DNA of 64,000 nt. Origin: CAWJKP01 sp963843465 (GTDB lineage Bacteria > Planctomycetota > Planctomycetia > Pirellulales > Thermoguttaceae). A program made the translations under genes and the position numbers. The notes under the pieces were generated by a model. The model made no database searches and was not told where the DNA came from. It worked only from the letters and a program-made list of their open reading frames with translations. This document shows, in pieces, positions 8,090 through 18,117 of the stretch (its first letter is position 1; every line of letters starts with the position of its first letter). Location: the NCBI GenBank assembly GCA_963843465.1, contig CAWJKP010000004.1, forward strand, positions 186,001 to 250,000, in the 5' to 3' direction.

Positions 8090-9802
8090 ATGCACCCGCT
8101 CAGCAAGGCGATGGGGATTTCCGGCGGCAGCAGCGGCAGGCGTGGAGAGTTCCGGTCGCACTACCGTCGGCTGTGGATCTACTCGGTCTCTCTGACGGCG
8201 CTGGTATCGCTGACTCCTCTGGGAATCATGACCTGGGTGAGCTATACCCAGTGCCAGCAGGCCATGGTCGCAGAAAGAGATCACCTCGTTTCCCGCATTG
8301 CCGCCAACTCGCAGCGAATCATGGATAGTTTCCTGGAAGAGCGGCGGGCGGCGTTGAGCTACGTGGTGAATCGCGAGTCGTATGAAGATCTGTGTGACCG
8401 CGTGAAACTCGGTCGCGTGTTTCTCAACATGAACCAGTCCTTTGGCGGCCTGGTCGACCTGGGCGTCATCGACTCCGACGGGCAGCAGCGCGCGTACGTG
8501 GGCCCCTACGAATTGCAGGGGAAGAACTACAAGGACCAGGACTGGTTTCACGAGGTTCGCATCCGGGGAATCTACGTCAGCGACGTGTTTACGGGTTTCC
8601 GCAACGTTCCCCACTTCGTGATCGCCGCCCGCCGCGACATCGGCAATCACGGAGGGTTCTACGTGATCCGGGCCTCGATCGACACGGAAGTGCTGAGCCG
8701 GCACGTGGCTTCCCTCGAGCTCCGCGCCGCCAGCGACGCCTTCCTCATCAACCGCAAGGGGATCTTGCAGACGCCGTCGCGGCACGCGGGCGGCATCCTC
8801 GATCCCTGCCCGATTGCGCCCCCTCCCTTTTCCGCGAATCCGCAGGTTCTGGAGGTATCCACAAGGGAGGGACAGCCGAGGATCCTCGGGTATGCCTATA
8901 TCCAGCAGTCGCCCTTTATTTTCGTGGTCCTAAAACGTCCGGAAGACGTCATGCAAGGCTGGCTGCGCCTGAAGAGCGAGATTCTCTGGCTCTTCGCCGC
9001 CAGTGTGGTCCTGATCGTCGCCGTCGTCCTGGCAAGCTCGACGTTCCTGGTCAACCGTATCCGGGAGGCGGACCGCCGCCGCGAGGAAGCGCTTCACAAC
9101 ATTGAATACACGGACAAGTTGGCCTCGATCGGGAGGATGGCCGCCGGGGTGGCCCACGAGATCAACAACCCTTTGGCCGTCATCGGTGAAAACGCCGGCC
9201 TACTCAAGGACCTGGTCTCGATCGCGCAGGAACCGCCCGACAAGGCACGCCTCCTGAGAATTGCCGAGGCGGTGCTCCGCTCGGTGGAGAGGTGCAGCAC
9301 CATCACCCACCGGCTGCTGGGCTTCGCCAAGAGAATGGAGCCTCGGACCGAGCAGATCGCGATAGGCCCTTTGCTGGAGGAGGTGTTGAGTTTCCAGAGG
9401 AGAGAGGCGGCGTACCGCCGTATTGCCATCGACCTCGCTCTGCCCGAGAACTTGCCGATCATCGAGAGCGATCGCGGACAACTGCAGCAAGTGTTCCTGA
9501 ATATCTTCAGCAACGCCTTTGCCGCCGTGGAGGACGGCGGGCGAATCAACGTCAGTGCCAAGGTGGAGGACCAAGACACCGTGGCGGTCACGATCCGTGA
9601 CAACGGTTGCGGAATTCCTCCGGAGTGTATGGACCGGATCTTCGAGCCCTTCTTCAGCACCAAGGGAGATTACGGCACCGGACTGGGTCTTTTCATCACC
9701 CTGGGCATCGTGGAGAAGCTGGGAGGCCGAATCGAGGTTCAGAGCAAAGTCGGCGCGGGCACCAGTTTCAACGTGCGACTGCCGGTGAGGAAGCGGAGCT
9801 GA
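8090..9802 (+). CDS. Membrane sensor histidine kinase with periplasmic Cache-type domain
   Basis: About 570 residues. Seen in order: a membrane span near residues 30-50; a ~250-residue extracytoplasmic region with Cache-like features (GLVDLGVIDSDGQQRAYVGPY, KDQDWFHEV, VSDVFTGFRNVPHF); a second span near 305-325; the H-box AHEINNPLA; and the N, G1 and G2 boxes (NIFSNAFAA, RDNGCGIP, GTGLGLFI). All catalytic motifs are intact. An alternative GTG start lies six bases upstream (8084). Known: Cache sensors bind small metabolites outside the cytoplasm. The ligand is unknown; given the neighbours, a sulfur compound or organic acid is possible. Likely phosphorylates the receiver protein just upstream. 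Confidence 0.9.
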   Translation: MHPLSKAMGISGGSSGRRGEFRSHYRRLWIYSVSLTALVSLTPLGIMTWVSYTQCQQAMVAERDHLVSRIAANSQRIMDSFLEERRAALSYVVNRESYEDLCDRVKLGRVFLNMNQSFGGLVDLGVIDSDGQQRAYVGPYELQGKNYKDQDWFHEVRIRGIYVSDVFTGFRNVPHFVIAARRDIGNHGGFYVIRASIDTEVLSRHVASLELRAASDAFLINRKGILQTPSRHAGGILDPCPIAPPPFSANPQVLEVSTREGQPRILGYAYIQQSPFIFVVLKRPEDVMQGWLRLKSEILWLFAASVVLIVAVVLASSTFLVNRIREADRRREEALHNIEYTDKLASIGRMAAGVAHEINNPLAVIGENAGLLKDLVSIAQEPPDKARLLRIAEAVLRSVERCSTITHRLLGFAKRMEPRTEQIAIGPLLEEVLSFQRREAAYRRIAIDLALPENLPIIESDRGQLQQVFLNIFSNAFAAVEDGGRINVSAKVEDQDTVAVTIRDNGCGIPPECMDRIFEPFFSTKGDYGTGLGLFITLGIVEKLGGRIEVQSKVGAGTSFNVRLPVRKRS

Positions 9803-9827
9803 ACCGGTGGAACTCCTCAGGCGACGA

Positions 9828-10625
9828 TCAATCCGGGGTCAGCAAGGGGCGCGAAGCGATCTGCACGCTGGTGACCCCCGGAACCCGTGCAGCGGCGTCG
9901 TGGAGATCTTGTTCTTCGTGGGAACCTGCGCCTTCGAGGCTGAGGTAGACGACACCGCCGTTGGCAGCCACCTGGACCCGGGGATGACGCTCGATGAGCC
10001 GCACTCTGACCTGGGCGGCCAGCGCCAGATCGTCGATCGCCTGCCGCGATTCAGGGGTCGGCCGAAAACGATCCAGTTCGAGAGCATGGCAGAGGATATC
10101 GGTGGCGTCCTCCGTGGAGAGCTTCTTGATGCGAATCACGATGTCGTAGAGGGTGGGGTCGTGGGTATCGATTCCGTAGAGGTGAATGCTCCATTTCCTT
10201 CGTGTTTCGTCGACCCTCTTCATGAAGCGCAAGGCGTGCTCTTCCGTTACCCCTTTACGCTCCATCATGAGTCGGACGCGGTCCTCCATTTCGGCAATGA
10301 TCCGGACCTTCAGCACGTGCGCCACGTCGCGGACGAGGAAATGGCCTGCCAGACCATGATACACGATGTTGTCTTTCTGGAAGTATTCCAGGAGGACGGC
10401 CTGAAAATAAGCGAGATACCGTTCCTTTCCATAGGTGAAGCGTTCCAGGATGGAGGGGGGATCCTGCATGGCTTCCACGAGCTTAAGCTCTGGAATATTG
10501 AATTCTTTGGCGGCCTCGACCATGATCTCCCGGGAGATGCACTGGTAGCCAAGCCTTTGAGCCAGTTTCTCCGCGACGTCTCTTCCCTGGCTGTAGGTGC
10601 CCCGAGAGACCGTGACAATCGACAT
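9828..10625 (-). CDS. Cytidylate kinase-like family protein
   Basis: 265 residues on the opposite strand to its neighbours. Seen: the N-terminal MSIVTVSRGTYSQGRDVAEKLA corresponds to the P-loop region of cytidylate-kinase-like proteins (S-R-x-x-x-S-x-G), followed by LGYQCISREI, the acceptor-lid segment RVRLMMERKGVTEEHA, and a C-terminal part (QAIDDLALAAQVRVRLIERHP) resembling a BON-type fold. Known: this family is distinct from housekeeping Cmk and its substrate is not established. Its stop lies 26 bases from the end of the histidine kinase (convergent). It is divergent from rex, with a TATAAT-like element near 10,736-10,741. Confidence 0.75.
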   Translation of the reverse strand: MSIVTVSRGTYSQGRDVAEKLAQRLGYQCISREIMVEAAKEFNIPELKLVEAMQDPPSILERFTYGKERYLAYFQAVLLEYFQKDNIVYHGLAGHFLVRDVAHVLKVRIIAEMEDRVRLMMERKGVTEEHALRFMKRVDETRRKWSIHLYGIDTHDPTLYDIVIRIKKLSTEDATDILCHALELDRFRPTPESRQAIDDLALAAQVRVRLIERHPRVQVAANGGVVYLSLEGAGSHEEQDLHDAAARVPGVTSVQIASRPLLTPD

Positions 10626-10937
10626 GATTCACCGCCTCCAATCCGATCGTGCTTCGCCGCCTGGAGCCGAGTATTTTGCATGGCCCCCTGAGCGGCCGCA
10701 TACCTATGCCGCTGAGCAGGCAGCTTCGGTTTTCTATTATAGTGGGCTGCGGCCTGCTGGAGCAACATCAGCAATTCTCACGGAGGCTTGACAGGCAACC
10801 GGCCCCCGAATAAATTGGGTTCGTCCGGCGGAAGCACGAGGTTGCAAGTTATTATAGGGATGTGGCCTGCGCACGCTCGGCTTCGCCGGCCAGGGTGGGT
10901 TTCCGTGGAACTAATTTGGTAGCAGGGGGGAGAGACC
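10626..10937. promoter_or_regulatory. Divergent intergenic region between the cytidylate-kinase-like gene and rex
   Basis: 312 bases without a gene. A minus-strand TATAAT lies near 10,741-10,736, upstream of the kinase-like gene. On the plus strand TTGACA (10,788-10,793), a 17-base spacer and TAAATT (10,811-10,816) form a candidate rex promoter, with a second TATTAT near 10,850. No GTGA-N6-TCAC box is visible here, so autoregulation by the same operator is not supported. Confidence 0.5.
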
Positions 10938-11606
10938 TTGGAACGGCTCGCCAGACCAGTCCTTGAACGATTGATGCGCGAGTACCGGTTCCTCACCGAA
11001 TCGTCGGCCAGGAAATCGGTGCATACGATCACCAGCGCCGAGATCGCCGAGGCCCTGGACGTCGACCCGACGCAAGTCCGCAAAGATTTTGCCGCCGTCG
11101 GACTTTTGGGGATGGGCCACGTGGGATTCGATGTCTGCGAGGTGTGCCGCGCCATTAGGGTCAGCCTCGGCTTTGACCGGAGATACGAGGCCGTGCTGAT
11201 CGGTGCCGGGCACTTGGGCGGTGCCCTGTTGGCCTATCCGGGTTTTGCCCGCTACGGATTGCACATCGTGGCGGCTTTTGACACCGATCAGCACAGGATC
11301 GGCGGCAAGATCGCCGGAGTAACCATCAGGTCCGTGCGTGCCATGAAGCCCTTTTTGAAGCGGCGCAAGATCCATCTGGCCATTCTTACCACCCCGGTCG
11401 ATGTGTCTCAGAAACTGGCGGACCGCCTGGTTGCGGCCGGAGTGAAGGCCATCTGGAACTTCACGCCCACCCGGCTGACCGTTCCCGCAGACGTCCTCGT
11501 GCGCAGCGAGCATATTTCCAGAGGCTTGTCTGAAATTGCCTTCCATCTCAAACAGCACTCCCCTCCTGCGGGGAGTTCCGGGAATGGTGCTCATTGCGGC
11601 TCTTGA
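10938..11606 (+). CDS. rex: Redox-sensing transcriptional repressor Rex
   Basis: 222 residues. Seen: an N-terminal winged helix (TSAEIAEALDVDPTQVRKDFAAVG, the typical Rex recognition region), then an NAD(H)-binding Rossmann fold with VLIGAGHLGGALL, FDTDQHRIGGKIAG and LTTPVDVSQKLADRLVAAGVKAIWNF. Known: Rex senses the NADH/NAD+ ratio and represses fermentation and respiration genes; in sulfate reducers it controls sulfate-reduction genes. The start is TTG with GGGGGGAGAGACC upstream. It is the natural candidate for the GTGA-N6-TCAC boxes upstream of apr and etf. Its 3' end is 30 bases from the next gene. Confidence 0.93.
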   Translation: MERLARPVLERLMREYRFLTESSARKSVHTITSAEIAEALDVDPTQVRKDFAAVGLLGMGHVGFDVCEVCRAIRVSLGFDRRYEAVLIGAGHLGGALLAYPGFARYGLHIVAAFDTDQHRIGGKIAGVTIRSVRAMKPFLKRRKIHLAILTTPVDVSQKLADRLVAAGVKAIWNFTPTRLTVPADVLVRSEHISRGLSEIAFHLKQHSPPAGSSGNGAHCGS

Positions 11607-11636
11607 GCCGGATTTGCCCGGCAAAGCACGAGGGAA

Positions 11637-12266
11637 ATGGCGATGGCCAAGAAAGAAGAGAAGCCGACGACCCAGTTTGACGACTGGATGGTGAGAATCT
11701 CTTTCGCGGAAGCCGGGGAAGCCGATCTGGGCTTCAAGCTTACCGGCTCCGAGATCGAGAGGAAGACCAAGCTTGCCCTGGACAAGATCCTGCTTGTAAG
11801 ATCGGAGAGGGCGTCCGCCGAGACCGAAGGCGAGAAGACCATGATACCGCCGGACATGGGGATTGCGCAGGCGCCGCGAGGCGAGAGGCTTCGGGTCATG
11901 GTTCTCGATGACGAGCCCATCGTGGGACAGCGTTTGCAGCAGGCGTTGAGCAAGAACGGTATCGAAGTCGAGGTTTTCGTGGATCCCAAGGGGGCCGTAT
12001 CGAGGTTGGGCGAGGCGCATTTCGACGTCGTCGTCACGGACCTGCGGATGGAAGAAGTCAACGGCATTCAGGTCCTGGAATACGTCACCGCCCACTGCAA
12101 GGGCACGCGCGTGATCCTCATTACGGGGTATGCGACGGTGGAGGTTGCCCGGGAGGCGCTGGTCAAGGGCGCATTCGACTTTATTGCCAAGCCCTTCAAG
12201 CCCCGGGATCTTCGCGCCGCGATCAACAAGGCGGCCTTGTCGTTGGGGTTTACGGCCATTGGATAG
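11637..12266 (+). CDS. Response regulator with N-terminal FAEAGE extension
   Basis: 209 residues. Seen: ~85 residues of non-receiver sequence containing VRISFAEAGEADLGFKL, then a receiver domain with LDDEP, the phospho-acceptor in VVTDLRME, ILITGYAT and the Lys in IAKPFKP. There is no output domain. The FAEAGE motif is shared with the C-terminal tail of the regulator at 7.5 kb, where it sits on the other side of the receiver. The histidine kinase at 12.3 kb follows directly. The shared motif may be a docking element for a common partner; that is inference. Confidence 0.85.
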   Translation: MAMAKKEEKPTTQFDDWMVRISFAEAGEADLGFKLTGSEIERKTKLALDKILLVRSERASAETEGEKTMIPPDMGIAQAPRGERLRVMVLDDEPIVGQRLQQALSKNGIEVEVFVDPKGAVSRLGEAHFDVVVTDLRMEEVNGIQVLEYVTAHCKGTRVILITGYATVEVAREALVKGAFDFIAKPFKPRDLRAAINKAALSLGFTAIG

Positions 12267-12267
12267 T

Positions 12268-13830
12268 TTGCAGCCCACACTGCCGTGCCGGGCGGCGAGC
12301 GCCGAGGAGCCGCAACAATGCCTTCAGCAACGCCCCGGCGTTTCCATCCGCCGACAATTGAGTCTGGGCTTGCTCCTGTGGTTCCTTCTGACGCTGGGAC
12401 TGGCCATCGTCTCCATTGTGATGATTTCCCGGATCATTGCCAAGTTGGCGTTCCTGGAGGCCGCCACCAATTACACTTTCGAGATCCAACAAGCCCGGCG
12501 GTTCGAGAAGAACTACTTCCTCTACGGGACCAACCTGGCGGACGCCCTGGAACACGTTCACAACGCCCGCGGCATTCTGGAAGCCCAGGGCCGCAACATT
12601 GTCGCCGTGATCGGTCAGCCCGCCTTCGATGTCATGGCGGCGAACCTGGGGCAATATGAAGCGCTCCTTTCCCGGCTGCGGGAAGAGGACCAAGGGCGGC
12701 CGGCGCGTGCCGGCGCCGCACCCTTGACGGGGAGCCGGCCGAAGGGTGATTTCCGCCTTTCAGCCGCTTCCGAGATCGAGACGCGACTCCGCGAACACGG
12801 GGCGGAGATGGTTGCGGTGGCGGAGGATCTTGTCGTGAAGGAGCGCAAGTCGGTGAGCTCCATGCTGGCGATGTCGCAGCGAGTCCCCGTGGCGTTCTTG
12901 GGAATCCTCATCCTGTTGATGGTCTACCTTGCCGGCTTCATCTCCAAGCGCGTGCTCTCGCCGCTGAACCGGATGATGGAGGTTACGCAGAGGATCGCCC
13001 AGGGCGACTTCACCCCCATGGTCTGGCGGCGGAAGCAGCGCGACGAATTCTCGGCGCTGGCCCTGGCGATGAACCACATGATGCACCAGGTGGCCTATCG
13101 GCAAGAGCTGCTCGTCAGCGCGCACAAGCTGAAGGCCATAGGAACTCTCACCGCCGGCGTCGCGCATGAGCTGAACAATCCGATCAACAACATCATTCTC
13201 ACCGCCTCGGTGCTGCAGGAAGATTTCAGGGAGCTTTCCGAGGAAAAGTGCCTGGAGTTGGTCAACGATCTGGTGGGCCAGTCCGAGAGAGCCCAGAAGA
13301 TCGTACGCAACCTCCTGGACTTCGCCCGGGAAAGCGAGGTCGAATTGGAGCCTCACAAGGTCCAAGTCATTGTCGAGGAAACCCTTCGCTTGGCCAGCAA
13401 TCAAATCAAGCTGGCCAAAGTGAAGGTGGAGGGTGACGTCCAGGAACACCTGCCGGCCATCTACGGCGATCGGCAGCAACTGGAGCAGGTGTTTCTCAAT
13501 CTCGTGCTCAACGCGCTGGATGCGATGCCGGGCGGCGGCGTGCTTCGCATCAAGCTCTCCCAAAGCGAAGACCGCGAGTTTGTCGCCGTCCGCTTTGAGG
13601 ACAACGGCATTGGCATTCCAAAGCAGTACTTGACGGACATCTTCGACCCCTTCTTCACTTCCAAGAAGGCGGCCAAAGGGACCGGGCTCGGACTATCGGT
13701 GTCTTTGGGGATCGTACAAAGGCACGGCGGCGATATTCGCGTGGAAAGCGAAGTCGGCAAGGGGGCGGTCTTCACGGTCCTGCTGCCCGTGGCGAAAGTC
13801 CCCGCCGACATCGGCAACCCCGAGGTGTGA
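12268..13830 (+). CDS. Membrane sensor histidine kinase (HAMP, HisKA, HATPase)
   Basis: About 520 residues. Seen: a membrane span (LLLWFLLTLGLAIVSIVMI), an extracytoplasmic helical region of ~170 residues rich in charged residues (FEIQQARRFEKNYFLYG resembles the four-helix sensors of methyl-accepting proteins), a second span (VAFLGILILLMVYLAGF), a HAMP linker, the H-box AHELNNPIN, and N/G1/G2 boxes (NLVLNALDAM, EDNGIGIP, GTGLGLSV). No ATG or GTG lies in frame before the first span. TTG at 12,268 is the best visible start; an ATG at 12,318 is out of frame, so a small frameshift near the start is possible. Pairs with the preceding regulator. Confidence 0.87.
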   Translation: MQPTLPCRAASAEEPQQCLQQRPGVSIRRQLSLGLLLWFLLTLGLAIVSIVMISRIIAKLAFLEAATNYTFEIQQARRFEKNYFLYGTNLADALEHVHNARGILEAQGRNIVAVIGQPAFDVMAANLGQYEALLSRLREEDQGRPARAGAAPLTGSRPKGDFRLSAASEIETRLREHGAEMVAVAEDLVVKERKSVSSMLAMSQRVPVAFLGILILLMVYLAGFISKRVLSPLNRMMEVTQRIAQGDFTPMVWRRKQRDEFSALALAMNHMMHQVAYRQELLVSAHKLKAIGTLTAGVAHELNNPINNIILTASVLQEDFRELSEEKCLELVNDLVGQSERAQKIVRNLLDFARESEVELEPHKVQVIVEETLRLASNQIKLAKVKVEGDVQEHLPAIYGDRQQLEQVFLNLVLNALDAMPGGGVLRIKLSQSEDREFVAVRFEDNGIGIPKQYLTDIFDPFFTSKKAAKGTGLGLSVSLGIVQRHGGDIRVESEVGKGAVFTVLLPVAKVPADIGNPEV

Positions 13831-13833
13831 TCC

Positions 13834-14760
13834 ATGGATTTCGGCGTCTATCTCCCGGTTGCCGGAAACAGCGTGAACGTCTTCCTGCTCGTGGGGCTGG
13901 GCGGACTGGTCGGCCTGCTGTCGGGCCTGTTCGGTGTCGGCGGCGGGTTCCTGCTGACTCCGCTGCTGATCATGATCGGCATCCCCCCCACAGTGGCCGC
14001 CGCCTCGGACTCCAACCAGATCGTAGCCGCGTCCACTTCGGGCACGTTCGCCCATGCACGCGGCGGCACGGTCGATTTCAGGATGGGCATCCTGATGCTC
14101 ATCGGGGGCCTGGCAGGAGGTACCCTGGGCGTCCGCGTCATCCAGCACCTCCGCGCCACGGGACAGGCAAACTTCGTCATCACCGTCACCTACGTCGTGA
14201 TGCTGGGCAGCATCGGCGGCTACATGTTCTACGACAGCCTTCGCGAGCTGCACGGCGGAGTCAGGCCGTCGAAGACCACCCGCGGGCGGCCCTCGATCTA
14301 CACCAGGCTCGTCAACGCTCTGCCGTGGAAGGTGGATTTCAAGAAATCCGGGATCCGGCTTTCGATTCTCGTGCCCCTGTTGCTCGGCGCTTTGGTCGGC
14401 CTGCTGGCCGCCGTGATGGGCGTGGGAGGCGGTTTTATCATGGTCCCGGTGATGGTCTACCTGCTGCGGATGCCGATGCACGTCGTCGTGGGCACGAGCC
14501 TGTTCCAGATCCTCTTCACCTGTTGTAACGTTACCGTGATGCAAGCCTGGATGAATCATACGGTCGATTTCGTCCTGGCGCTGCTCTTGCTCTTCGGGTC
14601 GGTGGTGGGCGCACAGATCGGCGTGCGCATCAACCGGCGGCTCAAGGCGGAGCAACTGAAAATCCTGCTCTCGGTGATCGTCCTGCTGGTGATGGCAGAA
14701 ATGCTCTACGGCCTGCTGATCGCGCCGGAGATCATGGTCTCCTACGCCGGAGGCCATTGA
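13834..14760 (+). CDS. TauE/SafE-family exporter (second copy)
   Basis: 308 residues. Seen: two glycine-rich TauE repeats, SGLFGVGGGFLLTPLLI and MGVGGGFIMVPVMVYL, separated by a cytoplasmic stretch (residues ~130-175), with about eight spans. It begins three bases after the kinase stop, and its stop overlaps the start of the next gene (TGATG). It is not a close copy of the 6-kb exporter. Known: exporters of sulfite or organosulfonates. The pairing with a TIGR02186/Alph_Pro_TM protein downstream is a common gene arrangement. Confidence 0.85.
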   Translation: MDFGVYLPVAGNSVNVFLLVGLGGLVGLLSGLFGVGGGFLLTPLLIMIGIPPTVAAASDSNQIVAASTSGTFAHARGGTVDFRMGILMLIGGLAGGTLGVRVIQHLRATGQANFVITVTYVVMLGSIGGYMFYDSLRELHGGVRPSKTTRGRPSIYTRLVNALPWKVDFKKSGIRLSILVPLLLGALVGLLAAVMGVGGGFIMVPVMVYLLRMPMHVVVGTSLFQILFTCCNVTVMQAWMNHTVDFVLALLLLFGSVVGAQIGVRINRRLKAEQLKILLSVIVLLVMAEMLYGLLIAPEIMVSYAGGH

Positions 14761-15524
14761 TGCTTCACCGTCCGGCATTGACAACGATGGTGCTGTTGCT
14801 TCTGCTGCCGATCGCGCCCGCCCGCGCCGACAGCCGATCGACTCGCTTCCTGGTCGAACCCGAAACCATCCGCATCGGCCTTTTCTACTCCGGCCAAGAC
14901 GTCCGGGTGACGGCCTCCACGCCGGCCGCCCGGGAGATCGTGGTGCGGGTCAGCGGACCCGACGAGCCGCTGGTGCTGAAGAAGAAAGGCAAGAAGTACG
15001 GCCTCCTTTGGATGAACGTAGGCGAGGTCCGCTACGAAGCCGTCCCCACGTTGTACATCCTTCGCAGCTCGCGCAAGCTGGACGAGCTCGCGGCGCCCGA
15101 GACCCTGGATCGGCTGAGGCTGGGCTTCGACGCCCTGAGAAACCAGGTGCCCGCCGGCTCGAAGGACGGGGGCAGGGAACTCTTCGGGGAACTGGTCAAG
15201 CTGAAGCACAAGGACCATCTGTTCTCTTCCGAGGCGGCCGGCGTTCAACGGCACGCCACCGGAGACGGACGGCAGGTAGTGACCGCCGATTTCTCCCTGT
15301 CCGCGAAGACGCCGGTGGGCGATTACACGATCGACCTGTTCGGCTTTCAAGGGCGCGAAGGCGAGCTGATGGGCACCGCGAAGATCCACCTGGAGCGCAC
15401 GCCCGTCGTGTCGTGGATCACGTCCTTGAGCGACAACCACGGTCTCCTCTACGGCTGCCTCGCGGTGGTGGTGGCGCTGTTGGCGGGTCTGCTCACGGGT
15501 TTCCTCTTCGGCAGGCGCAGCTAA
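14760..15524 (+). CDS. TIGR02186-type (Alph_Pro_TM) membrane-anchored protein
   Basis: 254 residues. Seen: a signal peptide (MVLLLLLPIAPARA), an extracytoplasmic beta-rich domain starting TRFLVEPETIRIGLFYSGQDVRV, and a C-terminal membrane span (LLYGCLAVVVALLAGLLTGFLFG). This matches the TIGR02186/Alph_Pro_TM family, usually encoded beside a TauE-like exporter. The ATG at 14,760 overlaps the exporter's stop codon by one base; a TTG three bases earlier is less likely. Its biochemical role is not known; a periplasmic partner of the exporter is inferred from the stable pairing. Confidence 0.8.
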   Translation: MLHRPALTTMVLLLLLPIAPARADSRSTRFLVEPETIRIGLFYSGQDVRVTASTPAAREIVVRVSGPDEPLVLKKKGKKYGLLWMNVGEVRYEAVPTLYILRSSRKLDELAAPETLDRLRLGFDALRNQVPAGSKDGGRELFGELVKLKHKDHLFSSEAAGVQRHATGDGRQVVTADFSLSAKTPVGDYTIDLFGFQGREGELMGTAKIHLERTPVVSWITSLSDNHGLLYGCLAVVVALLAGLLTGFLFGRRS

Positions 15525-15555
15525 ATCGGACCGGACGTGCAATACGAAGGCGACC

Positions 15556-18114
15556 ATGGCGAAGTGGTGGAAGATTTTTGACCAAGGGCGAACCACACAG
15601 ACCGTCGCCTCCCTGCGCGAAGATCGAACGCTTCCGAACCCTTCTCGACCGCAACAACCTGATCCTGGAGCTGATGGCCGAGGCCGGTGAAAGTCTGGGT
15701 GGGGAGCTGTTGTTCGATTTCCAGTACCTGCGCCGGCTCGCCGCGCAACTGGAAGATTCCGTGGAAAAGGTGGTCCTCGATCTGAACGTCATCACCGACA
15801 ACCGGTATCTCGCCTTGGCGGAGGCCTTCGAGAGGGTCCGGAGCCGCGTGAGCGAAGCGTTGGAATCCCGGCTTTCCCCTCCTCTGACGCCCTATGTCCT
15901 CCCGCTGCAGGAGATCGACCGCGACCTGAGCGGCGCGGCCGGCGAAAAGATGGCTCGCCTCGGTGAGATCCGCAAGCGATTGAGGTACCAGGTTCCCGAA
16001 GGCTTCGTGATCACCGCTCGCGCGTGCCTGCGGTTCTTCGAGGAGATCCGGCTGGCGGACCGGCTCCAGGAAGTGTTGGATGCGCCGGATGACGGAACCT
16101 CGCTGGCCCGGAGGATCGAAGCCCGCTTGAGCAGGCTCATCCTGGAGGCCCGCCTTCCCCGCGACGTGGCCCGATCCATCCGCAAGGCCCTGGGGGGCGT
16201 CGCCGAGCACGGAAAGGCTCCGGCCTTGTTCGCCGTTCGCTCCAGCGCCATCGGGGAGGACGGGGATCTCAGCTTCGCGGGCTTGCACGAGACCAGCCTC
16301 GGCGTGACGGCTTCCGACGTGTTGGAGCATTACCGCCGGGTCGTGGCCAGCCTCTTCACGGCCCCTGCGGTCGTCTACCGCCACGAGCGCCAAGAGCCGT
16401 TGGAGCAGGCACTAATGGCCGTGGGGTGCCTCCGCATGGTTCCGGTAAGGTCCAGCGGGGTCGCCTACACCCTGGATCCCAACGATCCGGGGCGGGACGT
16501 GCTGGTCATTTCGGCGGCCCCTGGACTGGGAAAGATGGTGGTGGAGGGCGGTGGGCGAATCGACCGCTTCGTGGTTTCGCGCGTCCCCCCTTACCGCGTG
16601 CTTGCACGTGAAGTACCCCCTAAGGACCAGATGTACCAGGTCGATCCCCGCGGAGGGGTCCGCCCGTGTTGCGTGCCGCCCGATCGCCGCGACCTTCCCG
16701 CCGTCTCGGACGCGTTTTTGGCCGAATTGGCCGATGCCGCCCTGAAGATCGAGAGATACATGAAGTCCGCCCAGGACGTTGAGTGGGCGGAGGACCAGGA
16801 CGGCACGCTGGTGATCCTGCAAGCCCGCCCCCTGCAGCTACGGGCCGAAATGGCCGGCATCGGCCCAAAGGCCCAGGCTGCGGCTCGGCAGCACCGCGTC
16901 CTGCTGTCAGGCAAGGGGGCCATCGCTTGTCGGGGCATCGGCTACGGCCGCGCGGTGGTGGTCCGAGGCAACGAGGAACCGGCCGATCTGCCCAAGGATT
17001 TCGTGCTGGTGGCCCATTCTTCCTCGCCGCACTTGGCGGAACTAGTCCCCCGCGCAGCGCCGTGATTACCGATGTCGGCGCCTCGACCGGTCACTTGGCC
17101 ACCATCACCAGGGAGTTTCGCGTACCCGCGATCGTGGATGCCGGCATTGCGACGAGCGTGCTGGCCGACGGCCCGGAGATTACCGTGGACGCTGAGGAAA
17201 ACGTGGTCTACGAGGGGAGGGTGGACGAGCTCTTGCGATACCAGGCCCTGCGACGATCTTCCTTCGAGGACACCCGCGAGTTCCGCGTCCTTCGCCGAAT
17301 GCTGAAGCACATTTCTCCGCTGAACCTCAAGGACCCGCAGGCAAAAAAATTCGCTCCCCGCTATTGCGAGACCTATCACGACATCACTCGGCTGGCCCAT
17401 GAAAAGGCGGTGGAGTATCTCCTGGAGGGGTACGAGATTGCCTCTACGGCGAAAAGCTCCCAGTGCAAGGCCCTGGATCTGGTCCTCCCCTTGGACTTGA
17501 CGGTGATCGACATTGGGGGCGGGTTGGAGCTGGAGGGCGGCAGTTCACGGTGTACCCCCGAGCAAATTCGCTGCCTTCCTCTGAAGGCCCTGCTGGAAGG
17601 CCTGACTCTCCCCGGCGCGTGGTCCACCGAGCCGGTCGACATGGATCTCCGCAGCTTCATGTCCAGCGCCACGGCACCGCCGGTGCTCTCCGGCGGGCAA
17701 GAGGAGCTGCGCCGCAGAAATCTCGCCGTCGTCTCCGACCATTACCTCAACCTGAACCTCAACCTGGGCTACCATTTCAACCAGGTGGACAGCTACATCT
17801 CCGAGGTCCGCAACGACAACTACATCCATTTCCGCTTTGCAGGCGGCCTGACCGACATCGCGCGACGGTCCAGGCGGGCGAAGATGATCTCCATCATCCT
17901 CGAAAAACAGGATTTCATCGTGGACACCAAGGGCGATTTCATCGTCGCACGCTTGAAGAAATTCGCGCAGGTGGTTATGCTGGAGAGGATGAGAATGCTC
18001 GGCCTGTTGATCGGTTTCACCAGGCAGATGGACGTGCGCATGCGCGGAGATGCCATGATCGCCGAGGGCGTTGACGAGTTCCTGGAAACCTCTCACAATC
18101 AACTGCAGCGCTGA
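15556..18114 (+). CDS. PEP/pyruvate-binding (PpsA-like) phosphotransfer protein with unusual C-terminus (two frameshifts)
   Basis: About 852 residues. Seen: start MAKWWKIFDQG; a helical N-terminus (KIERFRTLLDRNNLILELMAE); an ATP-grasp pyruvate-phosphate-dikinase N domain (ALFAVRSSAIGEDGDLSFAG and GVAYTLDPNDPGRDV); the swivelling phosphohistidine domain with TDVGASTGHLATITRE, His retained; then ~340 residues (NLNLNLGYHFNQVDSYISE) that do not look like the usual PEP-binding TIM barrel. The frame breaks between 15,580 and 15,617 (one base extra) and near 17,057 (one base missing). Known: homologous modules shuttle phosphate between ATP, His and PEP/pyruvate. Without a recognisable barrel it may phosphorylate another target. 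It sits among three receivers and two kinases. Confidence 0.78.
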
Positions 18115-18117
18115 CCG

